The position numbers were made by a program, and so were the translations under genes. Source: F1-60-MAGs149 sp037133215 (GTDB taxonomy: Bacteria > Actinomycetota > Thermoleophilia > Gaiellales > F1-60-MAGs149). From it: DNA of 15,871 nt. Positions 1-6,791 of this stretch are shown here, in pieces. Position 1 is the first letter of the stretch. Each line of letters opens with the position of its first letter. The notes beneath the pieces were generated by a model, which worked only from the letters and a program-made list of their open reading frames with translations, searched no databases and was not told where the DNA came from. The stretch lies in contig JBAXOM010000051.1 in assembly GCA_037133215.1 (NCBI GenBank), positions 1-15,871 of the forward strand. Reading direction: 5' to 3'.

Positions 1-266
1 TCGAGGAGCGCCTGCGTCTCCTGGTGATCGGGCACAGCAGTGATCGCGCAGTCGATGATGGCGGCGAGCATCGTGCGGGCACCAACCAGGGAGAGGCGAT
101 CGTGGCGTACCGCCTGCAGCATCGCGTTGACCATCTCGCTGAACCAGATCGACGGCACATAGGCCGAGTCACAGGCCAGACGATCGGCGACGGCACAGCC
201 GACCGCGCCCGACTCATCATCGAAGGCGGCTTCGAGCGCAGCCGAGGCATCGAGCACGAACGGCAC
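1..266 (-). CDS. vapC: VapC-family PIN-domain toxin (partial, C-terminus beyond window)
   Basis: This is the toxin half of a type II toxin-antitoxin pair, probably a PIN-fold ribonuclease. Only the first 88 codons are in the window; PIN toxins are usually about 130-140 residues. The protein opens MPFVLDASAAL, with the PIN acidic residue at D6, and has a second acidic residue at E44 in the segment VPSIWFSEMVNAML, as expected for the family. The later acidic residues would lie in the missing part. The start is a GTG at 266, which shares one base with the antitoxin stop (TAGTG), so translation is probably coupled to the antitoxin. The RNA target cannot be told from sequence. Confidence 0.85.
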   Translation of the reverse strand, partial: MPFVLDASAALEAAFDDESGAVGCAVADRLACDSAYVPSIWFSEMVNAMLQAVRHDRLSLVGARTMLAAIIDCAITAVPDHQETQALL

Positions 267-508
267 TACAGCTTCTTCCCGTCGACGATCCACGACCGGA
301 TCTCATCTGGCGTGGCCCGGACACCGAGTTCGCGCTTAAGCGCACGCAGACGATCAACCGCCGCGGCACGTGGATCCACATCGTCCACGATCGGCACGAG
401 TCGGGCCACAGGCTTGCCATGACGCGTGATCGTGACGTCAAGTCCGGCCTCGACATCGCCGATCAGGCGCGAGAGATGGGTCTTTGCTTCGTACACGCTG
501 ACATCCAT
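266..508 (-). CDS. vapB: Phd/YefM (VapB)-type antitoxin
   Basis: An 80-residue antitoxin that should bind and neutralise the adjacent PIN toxin and repress its own promoter. The N-terminus MDVSVYEAKTHLSRLIGDVE and the following ITRHGKPVARLVPI are typical of the Phd/YefM family: a DNA-binding N-terminal domain followed by a toxin-binding tail. I chose the ATG at 508 rather than an in-frame start at 589, because homology begins at MDVSV and a TAGAAT box lies 7 bases upstream. The gene order antitoxin-toxin with a 1-base overlap is the usual one for vapBC. Confidence 0.88.
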   Translation of the reverse strand: MDVSVYEAKTHLSRLIGDVEAGLDVTITRHGKPVARLVPIVDDVDPRAAAVDRLRALKRELGVRATPDEIRSWIVDGKKL

Positions 509-515
509 AGCGCGA

Positions 516-521
516 ATTCTA
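516..521 (-). promoter_or_regulatory. -10 box of vapBC (TAGAAT), leaderless type
   Basis: TAGAAT reads on the minus strand with 7 bases between it and the vapB ATG at 508, so the predicted transcript starts at or next to the start codon. No Shine-Dalgarno sequence is present. No good -35 is visible at 17-bp spacing. The AATTCT hexamer recurs at 515-520 and 538-543 and may be part of the autoregulatory operator, but that is only a guess. Confidence 0.55.
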
Positions 522-590
522 GTCAATTGCTGGTCATAATTCTGCGCAGAGACGCCCGTCTCCCACACGGACTCGCACCTACTCCACACG

Positions 591-596
591 TAAACT
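591..596 (+). promoter_or_regulatory. -10 box of hutI (TAAACT), leaderless type
   Basis: TAAACT lies 6 bases before the hutI ATG at 603, placing the predicted transcription start on the start codon. There is no Shine-Dalgarno sequence and no clear -35. The promoter faces away from vapBC, and the divergent intergenic region is 94 bp. Confidence 0.5.
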
Positions 597-602
597 CACT
601 GT

Positions 603-1802
603 ATGCAGCCCGCCGACCTCCTGATCGACAATCTCGCCAGCCTCGCCACGGTCGATGCTGACGGTGAGTTTTGCGTCATCCACAACGCTGCCATCGCAAT
701 TCGTGCGGGCCACATCGAGGCCGTCGGTCCCCGCGACCACGTCCATGCGGCCATCACCCTCGCTGACGACGCCGAGCTTATTGACGCCACCGGGCAGAGC
801 GCCGTCCCCGGCCTCGTCGATTGTCATACGCACGTGGTCTACGGCGGCAACCGCATCCACGAGTTCGATCTGCGCGCCCAAGGCGCCAACTACGAGCGCA
901 TCGCCGCCGAGGGTGGCGGGATCAAGGCGAGCGTGCGCCTGACGCGCGAGGCCACCGAAGACGAGCTCGTCACCAGCGCCGCCAAGCGACTCGAGACGAT
1001 GCGGCGCCTCGGCACCACCACCGCCGAGATCAAGTCCGGCTATGGCCTGAGCGCCGAGCACGAACTGCGCATGCTGCGCGTTGCCAAGGCCGCCGGCAAG
1101 CAGGCCGGTGTGCGCGTCCTGACCACCTGTCTCGCGCTCCACTCCACGCCACCCGAGGCGGAATCTCCCGATGCCTACGTGGATTACGCAATCGCTGAGA
1201 TCCTGCCCGCCTGTGCTGAGTGGGCCAACGCCGCCGACGTCTTTCTTGAGCGCGGCGTCTTCGACGTCGAGCAGTCGCGACGCTTCCTCCTCGCCGCACA
1301 GGAACACGGACTGCGACTACGCCTCCACGCCGATCAGTTCTCCTCGATGGGCGCAATCCCGCTGGCGATCGAACTCGGCGCTGCGTCCGTCGATCACCTC
1401 GAGGCAACGGGAGCCGAGGGGATCGAGCAACTAGCCGCATCCAACGTGATCGCCGTTGGCCTGCCCGTCGCCGCACTGACCCTCAAGTGCCCGATGCCCC
1501 CACTCCGCGCCCTGATCGATGCTGGCGCCCGAGTGGCACTCGCAACCGACGCGAACCCGGGCTCCGCACCGTGCCTCTCACTCCCGACCACGATGCATCT
1601 CGCCTGTAGTCAGATGGGGCTTTCGTGTGCGGAGGCGCTGCAGGCCGCGACGGCCGGTGGTGCCGCCGTACTCGGACTCGACGACGAGGTCGGCCGGCTT
1701 GCGGTCGGGTTCAAAGCCGACGTCGTGCTGATCGACAATCCCGACTGGCGTGCGCTGATCGCGCAGCTCGGCGCCGAGCCAGCCCGCGTCATTCGCGCGT
1801 AG
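603..1802 (+). CDS. hutI: Imidazolonepropionase (histidine degradation)
   Basis: Imidazolone-5-propionate hydrolase opens the imidazolone ring to give N-formimino-L-glutamate, the third step of histidine breakdown in the cytoplasm. The 399-residue length is typical. It is a metal-dependent amidohydrolase: metal ligands are visible as H75 and H77 (GLVDCHTHVVY), H242 (LHADQF) and D317 (ATDANPGS). Family segments GGNRIHEFDLRAQG (81-94), GGGIKASVRLTR (104-115) and TTAEIKSGYGL (139-149) are intact. Start ATG at 603 is supported by the TAAACT box just upstream. The other hut genes (hutH, hutU, hutG/F) are not in the window; the neighbours are a toxin-antitoxin pair and an ABC exporter. It converges on the exporter with a 2-base gap. 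Confidence 0.95.
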   Translation: MQPADLLIDNLASLATVDADGEFCVIHNAAIAIRAGHIEAVGPRDHVHAAITLADDAELIDATGQSAVPGLVDCHTHVVYGGNRIHEFDLRAQGANYERIAAEGGGIKASVRLTREATEDELVTSAAKRLETMRRLGTTTAEIKSGYGLSAEHELRMLRVAKAAGKQAGVRVLTTCLALHSTPPEAESPDAYVDYAIAEILPACAEWANAADVFLERGVFDVEQSRRFLLAAQEHGLRLRLHADQFSSMGAIPLAIELGAASVDHLEATGAEGIEQLAASNVIAVGLPVAALTLKCPMPPLRALIDAGARVALATDANPGSAPCLSLPTTMHLACSQMGLSCAEALQAATAGGAAVLGLDDEVGRLAVGFKADVVLIDNPDWRALIAQLGAEPARVIRA

Positions 1803-1804
1803 CG

Positions 1805-3637
1805 CTACAGGTCAGCGGTGACGCCAAGCGAGTCGCGTGCCACCAGCTCGGCGTAGCGACCACCCTGGGTGATCAGTTCGACATGCGTGCCGCGCTCGAC
1901 GATTGCGCCATGATCGAGCACGAGAATCTGGTCGGCGTCGCGCACCGTAGAGAGGCGATGGGCGATCGTAATCGTCGTGCGACCCTCAGCTAGTGCGTCG
2001 AGCGCCTCTTGGACCTGGCGCTCAGTATCAACATCAAGTGCGCTGGTGGCCTCGTCCAAGACGAGGATCGGTGGGTTGCGCAGCACCGTGCGGGCGATCG
2101 CAATGCGCTGCTTCTCGCCACCCGAGAAGCGATAGCCGCGCTCGCCAACGACCGTCTCGTAGCCTTCCGGCAGTCCCGCGATATGGTCGTGAATTCGCGC
2201 TGCGCGACAGGCGTCTTCGATCTCCTGATCGGTCGCCTCAGGGTGCGCGAAGCGGAGATTCTCGCGCACGGTGGCATGGAAGAGATAGGTCTCTTGGCTG
2301 ACCACGCCAATCAGATCCGAGAGCGACGCAAACGCAACATCCTTGACGTCGACGCCATCGATGCGAACAGCGCCACGTTCGGCGTCGTAGAGGCGCGCGA
2401 CGAGGTAGCCGAGCGTGGTCTTGCCCGATCCCGTCTCGCCAACCAAGGCCGTGCGTGTGCCAGGTGCCGCGAGGAAGGTTGCGCCGCTGATCGTCCACGT
2501 CCCCTCGGGCTCGTAGCGGAACCAGACGTCGTCAAACGAGACCTCGCCCCGGACGTCCTCGCGGCGCAACTCGCGCGAACCAGAATGCTCATCGATATCG
2601 ACCTTGAGGTCGAGGTACTCAAAGATGCGATCGAACAGGGCTAGCGACGCCTGCACGTCGATCCCGACCGACAGCAGCGCGCCAACCGGGAAGAAGATGC
2701 GCGTCTGGATCGTCGCGAAGGCGACCAACGTACCAACGCTGACTGCGCCCAGCCCGTTAGCAATCGACCAACCACCGGCCCAGTAGACGAGCGCCGGCAG
2801 AATCGCGAACGAGGCACTGATCGTCGCCATCACCCAACGGCCCGCCATGCGCTGGCGCACCTCGAGCTCGGCGAGCTCGCGCGACTCTTCACGGAAACGC
2901 TCCGCCAGCTCGGGACCGCGACCCATCGTCTTGCCAAGCAAGACACCCGAAACGCTCAACGACTCCTGCACGAGCGACGAAATATCTGCCAGCGTCTTCT
3001 GGCGCTCGGTCGCCAACTTACGTCGCTCGACTCCGACACGGCGCGTCAACAGGACGAAAAACGGCACGAGTATCACCGACAAAATCGCCAGGCGCCAATC
3101 GAGCAAGAACATCGCGACGACGGCTGCCAGCACCGTCGTGACGTTCGAAACCACGGACGTCGCTGTGGAGGTGACGACGTCATCGACGCCGCCAATGTCG
3201 TTCGAGATGCGGGACTGCACCTCACCCGTGCGCGTGCGGGTGAAAAACGCAAGCGATTGGCGCTGCAAGTGCTCGTAGACATCAGCCCGAAGCTCGTGCA
3301 TCACCTCTTGGCCGACGCGGTTCGACAGGTACGTCTGCGCAACGCCAAGGATGCCCACAATGATCGCGATCGCGATCATGCCGCCCGCCAGCCAGGCCAG
3401 CAGCGTCGTGTTGTTCGACGGAATCGCGTTATCGATCACGTCGCGCAGCAAGAACGCCGGCACCATACCGAGGGCGCTCGAGACCATGATCAGACCCAGT
3501 ACAAGCGTTAGCCGCGACTTCTCGGGTCCAAACAGGCGGAAGACGCGCCGCACGTTTGCGCGGCGAACCTCCGGGTCCTCCGGCCGCTTCGGCTTGTCGC
3601 CGATGTCGAACGTTCCGTGTCTTCCGCGTGCGCTCAC
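1805..3637 (-). CDS. ABC exporter, fused membrane and ATPase domains
   Basis: A 610-residue half-transporter of the MsbA/multidrug exporter type (ABC_membrane plus ABC_tran), expected to work as a dimer in the cytoplasmic membrane. About six hydrophobic helices lie in residues 42-322. The nucleotide-binding domain is complete: Walker A GETGSGKTT (400-408), Q-loop region VVSQETYLF (445-453), signature FSGGEKQ (504-510), Walker B ILVLDE with catalytic E529, and switch H560. The substrate cannot be assigned. I start it at the GTG at 3637: the frame stays open to 4114, but that stretch is not exporter-like and overlaps the divergent gene at 3764. A possible -10 (TACCGT, 3648-3653) lies 10 bases upstream. 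The N-terminal 30 residues are charged and cytoplasmic. Confidence 0.93.
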   Translation of the reverse strand: MSARGRHGTFDIGDKPKRPEDPEVRRANVRRVFRLFGPEKSRLTLVLGLIMVSSALGMVPAFLLRDVIDNAIPSNNTTLLAWLAGGMIAIAIIVGILGVAQTYLSNRVGQEVMHELRADVYEHLQRQSLAFFTRTRTGEVQSRISNDIGGVDDVVTSTATSVVSNVTTVLAAVVAMFLLDWRLAILSVILVPFFVLLTRRVGVERRKLATERQKTLADISSLVQESLSVSGVLLGKTMGRGPELAERFREESRELAELEVRQRMAGRWVMATISASFAILPALVYWAGGWSIANGLGAVSVGTLVAFATIQTRIFFPVGALLSVGIDVQASLALFDRIFEYLDLKVDIDEHSGSRELRREDVRGEVSFDDVWFRYEPEGTWTISGATFLAAPGTRTALVGETGSGKTTLGYLVARLYDAERGAVRIDGVDVKDVAFASLSDLIGVVSQETYLFHATVRENLRFAHPEATDQEIEDACRAARIHDHIAGLPEGYETVVGERGYRFSGGEKQRIAIARTVLRNPPILVLDEATSALDVDTERQVQEALDALAEGRTTITIAHRLSTVRDADQILVLDHGAIVERGTHVELITQGGRYAELVARDSLGVTADL

Positions 3638-3750
3638 AGTAAGAAGAACGGTAGACCGCGCCGAGATATGCCGCGACGCAAGCCGCCACCGGCAACAGGC
3701 GCGAAGCACAGAGCATGACGTCGACGACAACCACGAGCGCCAAGGACTCC

Positions 3751-3756
3751 TAGTCT
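3751..3756 (+). promoter_or_regulatory. -10 box of the His-rich gene (TAGTCT), leaderless type
   Basis: TAGTCT with 7 bases to the ATG at 3764 and no Shine-Dalgarno sequence. The 126-bp region 3638-3763 also serves the divergent ABC exporter gene. I see no convincing metal-regulator operator in it. Confidence 0.5.
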
Positions 3757-3763
3757 TCTGCCG

Positions 3764-4441
3764 ATGGCCTGCGACGACCCACACTGCGAACACGATCACG
3801 ACGAAGGTGTTACCGACCTTGGTGGCACGCTGCACGGTGGCACGCCGGCGCCTGTCGAGCATGTCCACGGGCCCGACTGTGACCACGACCATGAACACCG
3901 TCATGACCACGAACCGTCCGACGAAGACGTTGCCGAAGCCGAGCGCCTCGCCGACGAGCTTGCAGACGCAACGGCACGGATGGCCAGCGAGCTCGGATGG
4001 GCAATCGCACCGTTTCGGGAGCGCGCGGAGTATCTGCTCGCCGGGGCACCTGTCGCCGTCATTTTTGAGCGCGCCTCTGACCGCGAGTCCCAGCCGAAGC
4101 ACCGCTCTGGACAACTGTCGCCCGAGCTCCTGCCCTTCCTCGTTGACGCCACGCTTCGCACCCGCGAGCGACTGACCTACGCCGAGGATGAAGACAACCC
4201 GTTTCTGATTGCGCTCGTACTCGCCAGCTTCTACGCCGTTGAGTCCTCGCGCTCCGGTGCACTCGGCCTCGACCCAGAGACGCGTCGCAACCTGCCGACG
4301 GTCGAGCTGCTGCGTGACGACGATGCAACCGCCGACATTCGTGGCGTACCCGGCACGTCAATGCTGCGCGTGATCGTGCCCGTCGAGAGCGAGTCTGGCA
4401 CCGCAGCCACGAACGCCATCCAGTTCGTCTGGCGCACCTAA
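3764..4441 (+). CDS. Unrecognised protein with His/Cys-rich, probably metal-binding N-terminus
   Basis: I do not recognise the family of this 225-residue protein. Residues 1-51 hold 11 histidines and 3 cysteines (C3, C8, C39), in clusters such as CDDPHCEHDHDEG (3-15) and DCDHDHEHRHDHEP (38-51). Such runs commonly bind Zn, Ni, Cu or Co in chaperones and transporters. A charged linker rich in Ala/Glu/Asp (52-75) follows, then an apparently globular, soluble domain with segments ELLPFLVDATLRTRERLTYA and NPFLIALVLASFYAVESS. There is no signal peptide or convincing membrane span. It is divergent from the ABC exporter and is followed, after a 36-bp palindrome, by the acyl-CoA synthetase gene on the same strand. 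Codon use looks like its neighbours. A metal storage or delivery role is inference from the N-terminus only. Confidence 0.8.
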   Translation: MACDDPHCEHDHDEGVTDLGGTLHGGTPAPVEHVHGPDCDHDHEHRHDHEPSDEDVAEAERLADELADATARMASELGWAIAPFRERAEYLLAGAPVAVIFERASDRESQPKHRSGQLSPELLPFLVDATLRTRERLTYAEDEDNPFLIALVLASFYAVESSRSGALGLDPETRRNLPTVELLRDDDATADIRGVPGTSMLRVIVPVESESGTAATNAIQFVWRT

Positions 4442-4470
4442 ACCGCAATCCAGGGCCGCTCTCATTTCGA

Positions 4471-4506
4471 GGAGGACATCACAAGTGCGCACGTGTCATG
4501 TCCTCC
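4471..4506. repeat. 36-bp near-perfect palindrome before the acyl-CoA synthetase gene
   Basis: The centre lies between 4488 and 4489, and 16 of 18 base pairs match. Outer arms are GGAGGACAT (4471-4479) and ATGTCCTCC (4498-4506); the core is GTGCGCAC (4485-4492). It begins 30 bases after the stop of the His-rich gene and ends 29 bases before the synthetase ATG. The right arm falls where a -35 element would sit (4501-4506, 17 bp from the -10). It could be an operator for the synthetase, or a hairpin ending the upstream transcript, although no T-tract follows. Confidence 0.75.
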
Positions 4507-4523
4507 CAGGCGCACGAAACGAC

Positions 4524-4529
4524 TAGAGT
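4524..4529 (+). promoter_or_regulatory. -10 box of the acyl-CoA synthetase gene (TAGAGT), leaderless type
   Basis: TAGAGT lies 6 bases before the ATG at 4536, with no Shine-Dalgarno sequence. The preceding GAAACGAC also occurs before the -10 of the gene starting at 6740. The palindrome at 4471-4506 overlaps the expected -35 position, so a protein bound there could block or recruit polymerase. Confidence 0.55.
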
Positions 4530-4535
4530 CGCCCC

Positions 4536-6434
4536 ATGAGCGAGAGCGAACTCCAGCGACTGCAGCGCGAAGCACGCGAAGACCCGTCTGCTTTCTGGGC
4601 CCGTGAGGCCGCCGACCTGCCGTGGTTCTCGCCGTGGGAGTCCGTGCTCGACTGGAACCCACCGACGTTTACCTGGTTTAAGGGCGCCACCACAAACCTC
4701 ACGTACGCGTGTCTGGATCGACACATCGAGAGCGGTCACGGTGAACGACCGGCACTGGTCTGGCTGCGCGAGGACGGCGCCGAACGGCGCCTCTCCTACG
4801 CCGAGTTGTTGCACGAAGTGGAGCGCGTAGCTGCCGCGCTGCGCGCCCTCGGCCTTGGACACGGCGATCGCGTCACGATTTCCATGCCCGTCAGCGTCGA
4901 GGCAATTACACTGATGCTCGCCTGCGCCCGCATCGGCGCGATCCACAGCGTCGTCTTCGCTGGCTTCGGCGAGGGAGCGCTCGGCCAGCGCATCCGCCTC
5001 TCCGGCTCGAAGGCCGTCTTCGTCTCCGATTCGACGCATCGCCGCGGCAAGGTCGTGCCGCTCAAGCACATCGTCGATGCTGCGCTGGCCGGAGGTGACC
5101 ACGACGTCGAGCACGTGATCGTCCAACGGCGTGAGGCCGATGCCGCACCGGCCGGTCCGGGTGAAATCGATTGGGACGACTTTCTCGCGGCCGGCGCAAG
5201 CGAGAGCGGTGCCTACGCCGAGTTGGCTGCCACCGACCCGGTCTTCATTCTCGCCACCAGCGGCACGACCGCGACACCGAAACTCGTGGTGCACGTCCAC
5301 GGCGGCTACATGGCTGGCCTCGAGGCGATGGGGCGTTGGGTCTATGGACTCGATCGCAACGACGTTTGGTGGTCAACCTCGGACATCGGCTGGATCGTCG
5401 GCCACTCGTACATCGTCTACGGGCCGCTGCTCGCGGGCGCGGCCACTATTGCCTTCGAAGGATCGCTCGACTATCCCGGGCCCGACACACTGTTTCGCCT
5501 CATCGCTCAAGAGCGAGTGACCGGCCTCTTTACCGCTCCGACTGCCGTGCGGATGTTGATGCAACACGGCACGGCCCCCGCCGAAGGCCATGACCTCTCG
5601 AGCCTGACGCGTGTCTTCTGCGCCGGTGAGACCCTTAATCCGCCGGCCTGGCAGTGGCTACAGCAGGACGTGCTCGGCGACCGCGTGCCGGTGATCGACC
5701 ACATGTGGCAGACCGAGACGGGCGTTCCGCTCTTCGCCAACCCGTGGGGACTTGGTCTCGAAGAGATTCGCCCTGGCTCCGGCGGCCTGCCGATGCCCGG
5801 GTGGGACGTTGCGATCGTCGATCCTCAGACGCACGAGGACCTCGAGACGGGACAGACCGGGATGATGATCGTCCGCCAGCCCTTCCCCTCGTTGACGGCG
5901 ACCATCTGGGGCGACCCCGAGCGCTACGCAAAGGACTATTGGTCGCGCGTGCCTGACGTCTACACGAGTGGCGATGCCTGCCGCTTTGATGAGGCTGGCT
6001 ACGCGTGGTTTAGCGGCCGCGCCGACGAGGTAATCAAGATCGCCGCACATCGCATTGGGACCGTCGAGGTCGAGACCGCGTTTCTCCACCACCCCGCCGT
6101 TGCCGAGGCGGGCGCAACCGGGCAGCCTGACGAGTTGCGCGGCGAGATCGTTGCGGTCTTTGTCGTGCTCAAGCCGGGCGTTGAACCGTCACCCGAGGTG
6201 GAACAGGAGCTGCGCGCCAAGGTACGTGAGGTACTCGGACCGGTGGCAGTCATCGGCGACCTGCGCTTTGTCTCGAGCCTGCCAAAAACGCGCAGTGGCA
6301 AGATCATGCGCCGCGTCCTCAAGGCCGTTGTGACGGGTGTCGACGTTGGCGACGTCTCGACGATCGAGAACGAGGGCTCTGTCGACGATGCCCGCGCCGC
6401 GTTCGCTCAACTGCAGGCCGAAGCCAGCGAGTAG
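4536..6434 (+). CDS. Acetyl/propionyl-CoA synthetase-like AMP-forming acyl-CoA ligase
   Basis: A 632-residue member of the adenylate-forming superfamily that should activate a short carboxylic acid through an acyl-AMP and transfer it to CoA. It aligns over the full length with Acs/PrpE proteins: an N-terminal Acs-type region (residues about 18-75), the A3 loop TSGTTATPKLVVH (241-253), the A5 motif MWQTETG (390-396), YTSGD (476-480), GRADEVIKIAAHRIGT (494-509), and the C-terminal PKTRSGK with catalytic K589, the lysine that is acetylated in this family. Oddities: A3 reads A-T-P where G-K-P is usual, the first Trp of the usual WWQTETG is Met390, and the usual S-G-H-R is A-A-H-R. The retained Trp391 suggests a short-chain acid. 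Acetate versus propionate cannot be settled here, so no symbol is given. It converges on the next gene with a 3-base gap. Confidence 0.88.
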   Translation: MSESELQRLQREAREDPSAFWAREAADLPWFSPWESVLDWNPPTFTWFKGATTNLTYACLDRHIESGHGERPALVWLREDGAERRLSYAELLHEVERVAAALRALGLGHGDRVTISMPVSVEAITLMLACARIGAIHSVVFAGFGEGALGQRIRLSGSKAVFVSDSTHRRGKVVPLKHIVDAALAGGDHDVEHVIVQRREADAAPAGPGEIDWDDFLAAGASESGAYAELAATDPVFILATSGTTATPKLVVHVHGGYMAGLEAMGRWVYGLDRNDVWWSTSDIGWIVGHSYIVYGPLLAGAATIAFEGSLDYPGPDTLFRLIAQERVTGLFTAPTAVRMLMQHGTAPAEGHDLSSLTRVFCAGETLNPPAWQWLQQDVLGDRVPVIDHMWQTETGVPLFANPWGLGLEEIRPGSGGLPMPGWDVAIVDPQTHEDLETGQTGMMIVRQPFPSLTATIWGDPERYAKDYWSRVPDVYTSGDACRFDEAGYAWFSGRADEVIKIAAHRIGTVEVETAFLHHPAVAEAGATGQPDELRGEIVAVFVVLKPGVEPSPEVEQELRAKVREVLGPVAVIGDLRFVSSLPKTRSGKIMRRVLKAVVTGVDVGDVSTIENEGSVDDARAAFAQLQAEASE

Positions 6435-6437
6435 CGA

Positions 6438-6740
6438 CTACGCGTCGAGTTCGGCGACGAGATCGGAGAAGACGCGAAACGAGCCATCTGTGCCCGTCGC
6501 GTGTACGTCGACCTTGTCGATCTTCTCGTACACGCCAACGCCCACCGTCGTCATCTGCAGGCGACCGAGAAAGCTGGTCTTGCGGCCCACATGGAGTGGC
6601 GCGGTGAACACGAGTGCGTCGCCGTCGACAGCAAAGTCGACGCCTTCCGTCATCTGCTTGCCGTTGACGAACACCATCAACGAACCGTCGGCGCCGTTCG
6701 GCAAGAGAACGCGACGGCCGCTGGGAACGTCATCACTCAT
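6438..6740 (-). CDS. Small hypothetical protein, probably beta-rich
   Basis: A 100-residue soluble protein that I do not recognise. Alternating hydrophobic stretches such as SLMVFVNGKQMTEGVDFAVD (20-39) and the following DALVFTAPL suggest beta strands. The NGK-x(4)-GVDFAVDG pattern vaguely recalls repeats in phage tail fibres, but this is too weak to assign. The frame is open upstream to 6971; I start at 6740 because a TACGAT box lies 6 bases before that ATG and the upstream part overlaps the divergent PHP gene. It lies between the acyl-CoA synthetase (convergent, 3-bp gap) and the PHP gene (divergent, 51 bp). Confidence 0.72.
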   Translation of the reverse strand: MSDDVPSGRRVLLPNGADGSLMVFVNGKQMTEGVDFAVDGDALVFTAPLHVGRKTSFLGRLQMTTVGVGVYEKIDKVDVHATGTDGSFRVFSDLVAELDA

Positions 6741-6746
6741 ACCGGC

Positions 6747-6752
6747 ATCGTA
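6747..6752 (-). promoter_or_regulatory. -10 box (TACGAT) of the gene starting at 6740
   Basis: TACGAT on the minus strand ends 6 bases before the ATG at 6740. It shares a 51-bp divergent region with the PHP-gene promoter, so the two polymerase footprints must overlap. Confidence 0.5.
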
Positions 6753-6779
6753 TGTCGTTTCCCGCGCCGTGGTTCCAAG

Positions 6780-6785
6780 TAGGAT
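6780..6785 (+). promoter_or_regulatory. -10 box of the PHP gene (TAGGAT), leaderless type
   Basis: TAGGAT with 6 bases (GAGACC) to the ATG at 6792. No Shine-Dalgarno sequence is present. The same hexamer and spacing occur before the lipoprotein gene at 9343. Confidence 0.55.
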
Positions 6786-6791
6786 GAGACC

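Noticed and set aside
579..1307. 242-residue minus-strand open frame opposite hutI
   Set aside because: A shadow frame, Gly/Asp/Val-rich, with no motif. hutI is conserved along its whole length.
3638..4114. N-terminal extension of the ABC exporter to residue 769
   Set aside because: The extension overlaps the His-rich gene on the other strand, is Cys/Arg-rich and unlike exporters. Homology begins just after the GTG at 3637.
4479..5300. 273-residue minus-strand open frame opposite the acyl-CoA synthetase gene
   Set aside because: It is a shadow of the high-GC coding strand. The plus-strand gene has all family motifs; this frame has none.
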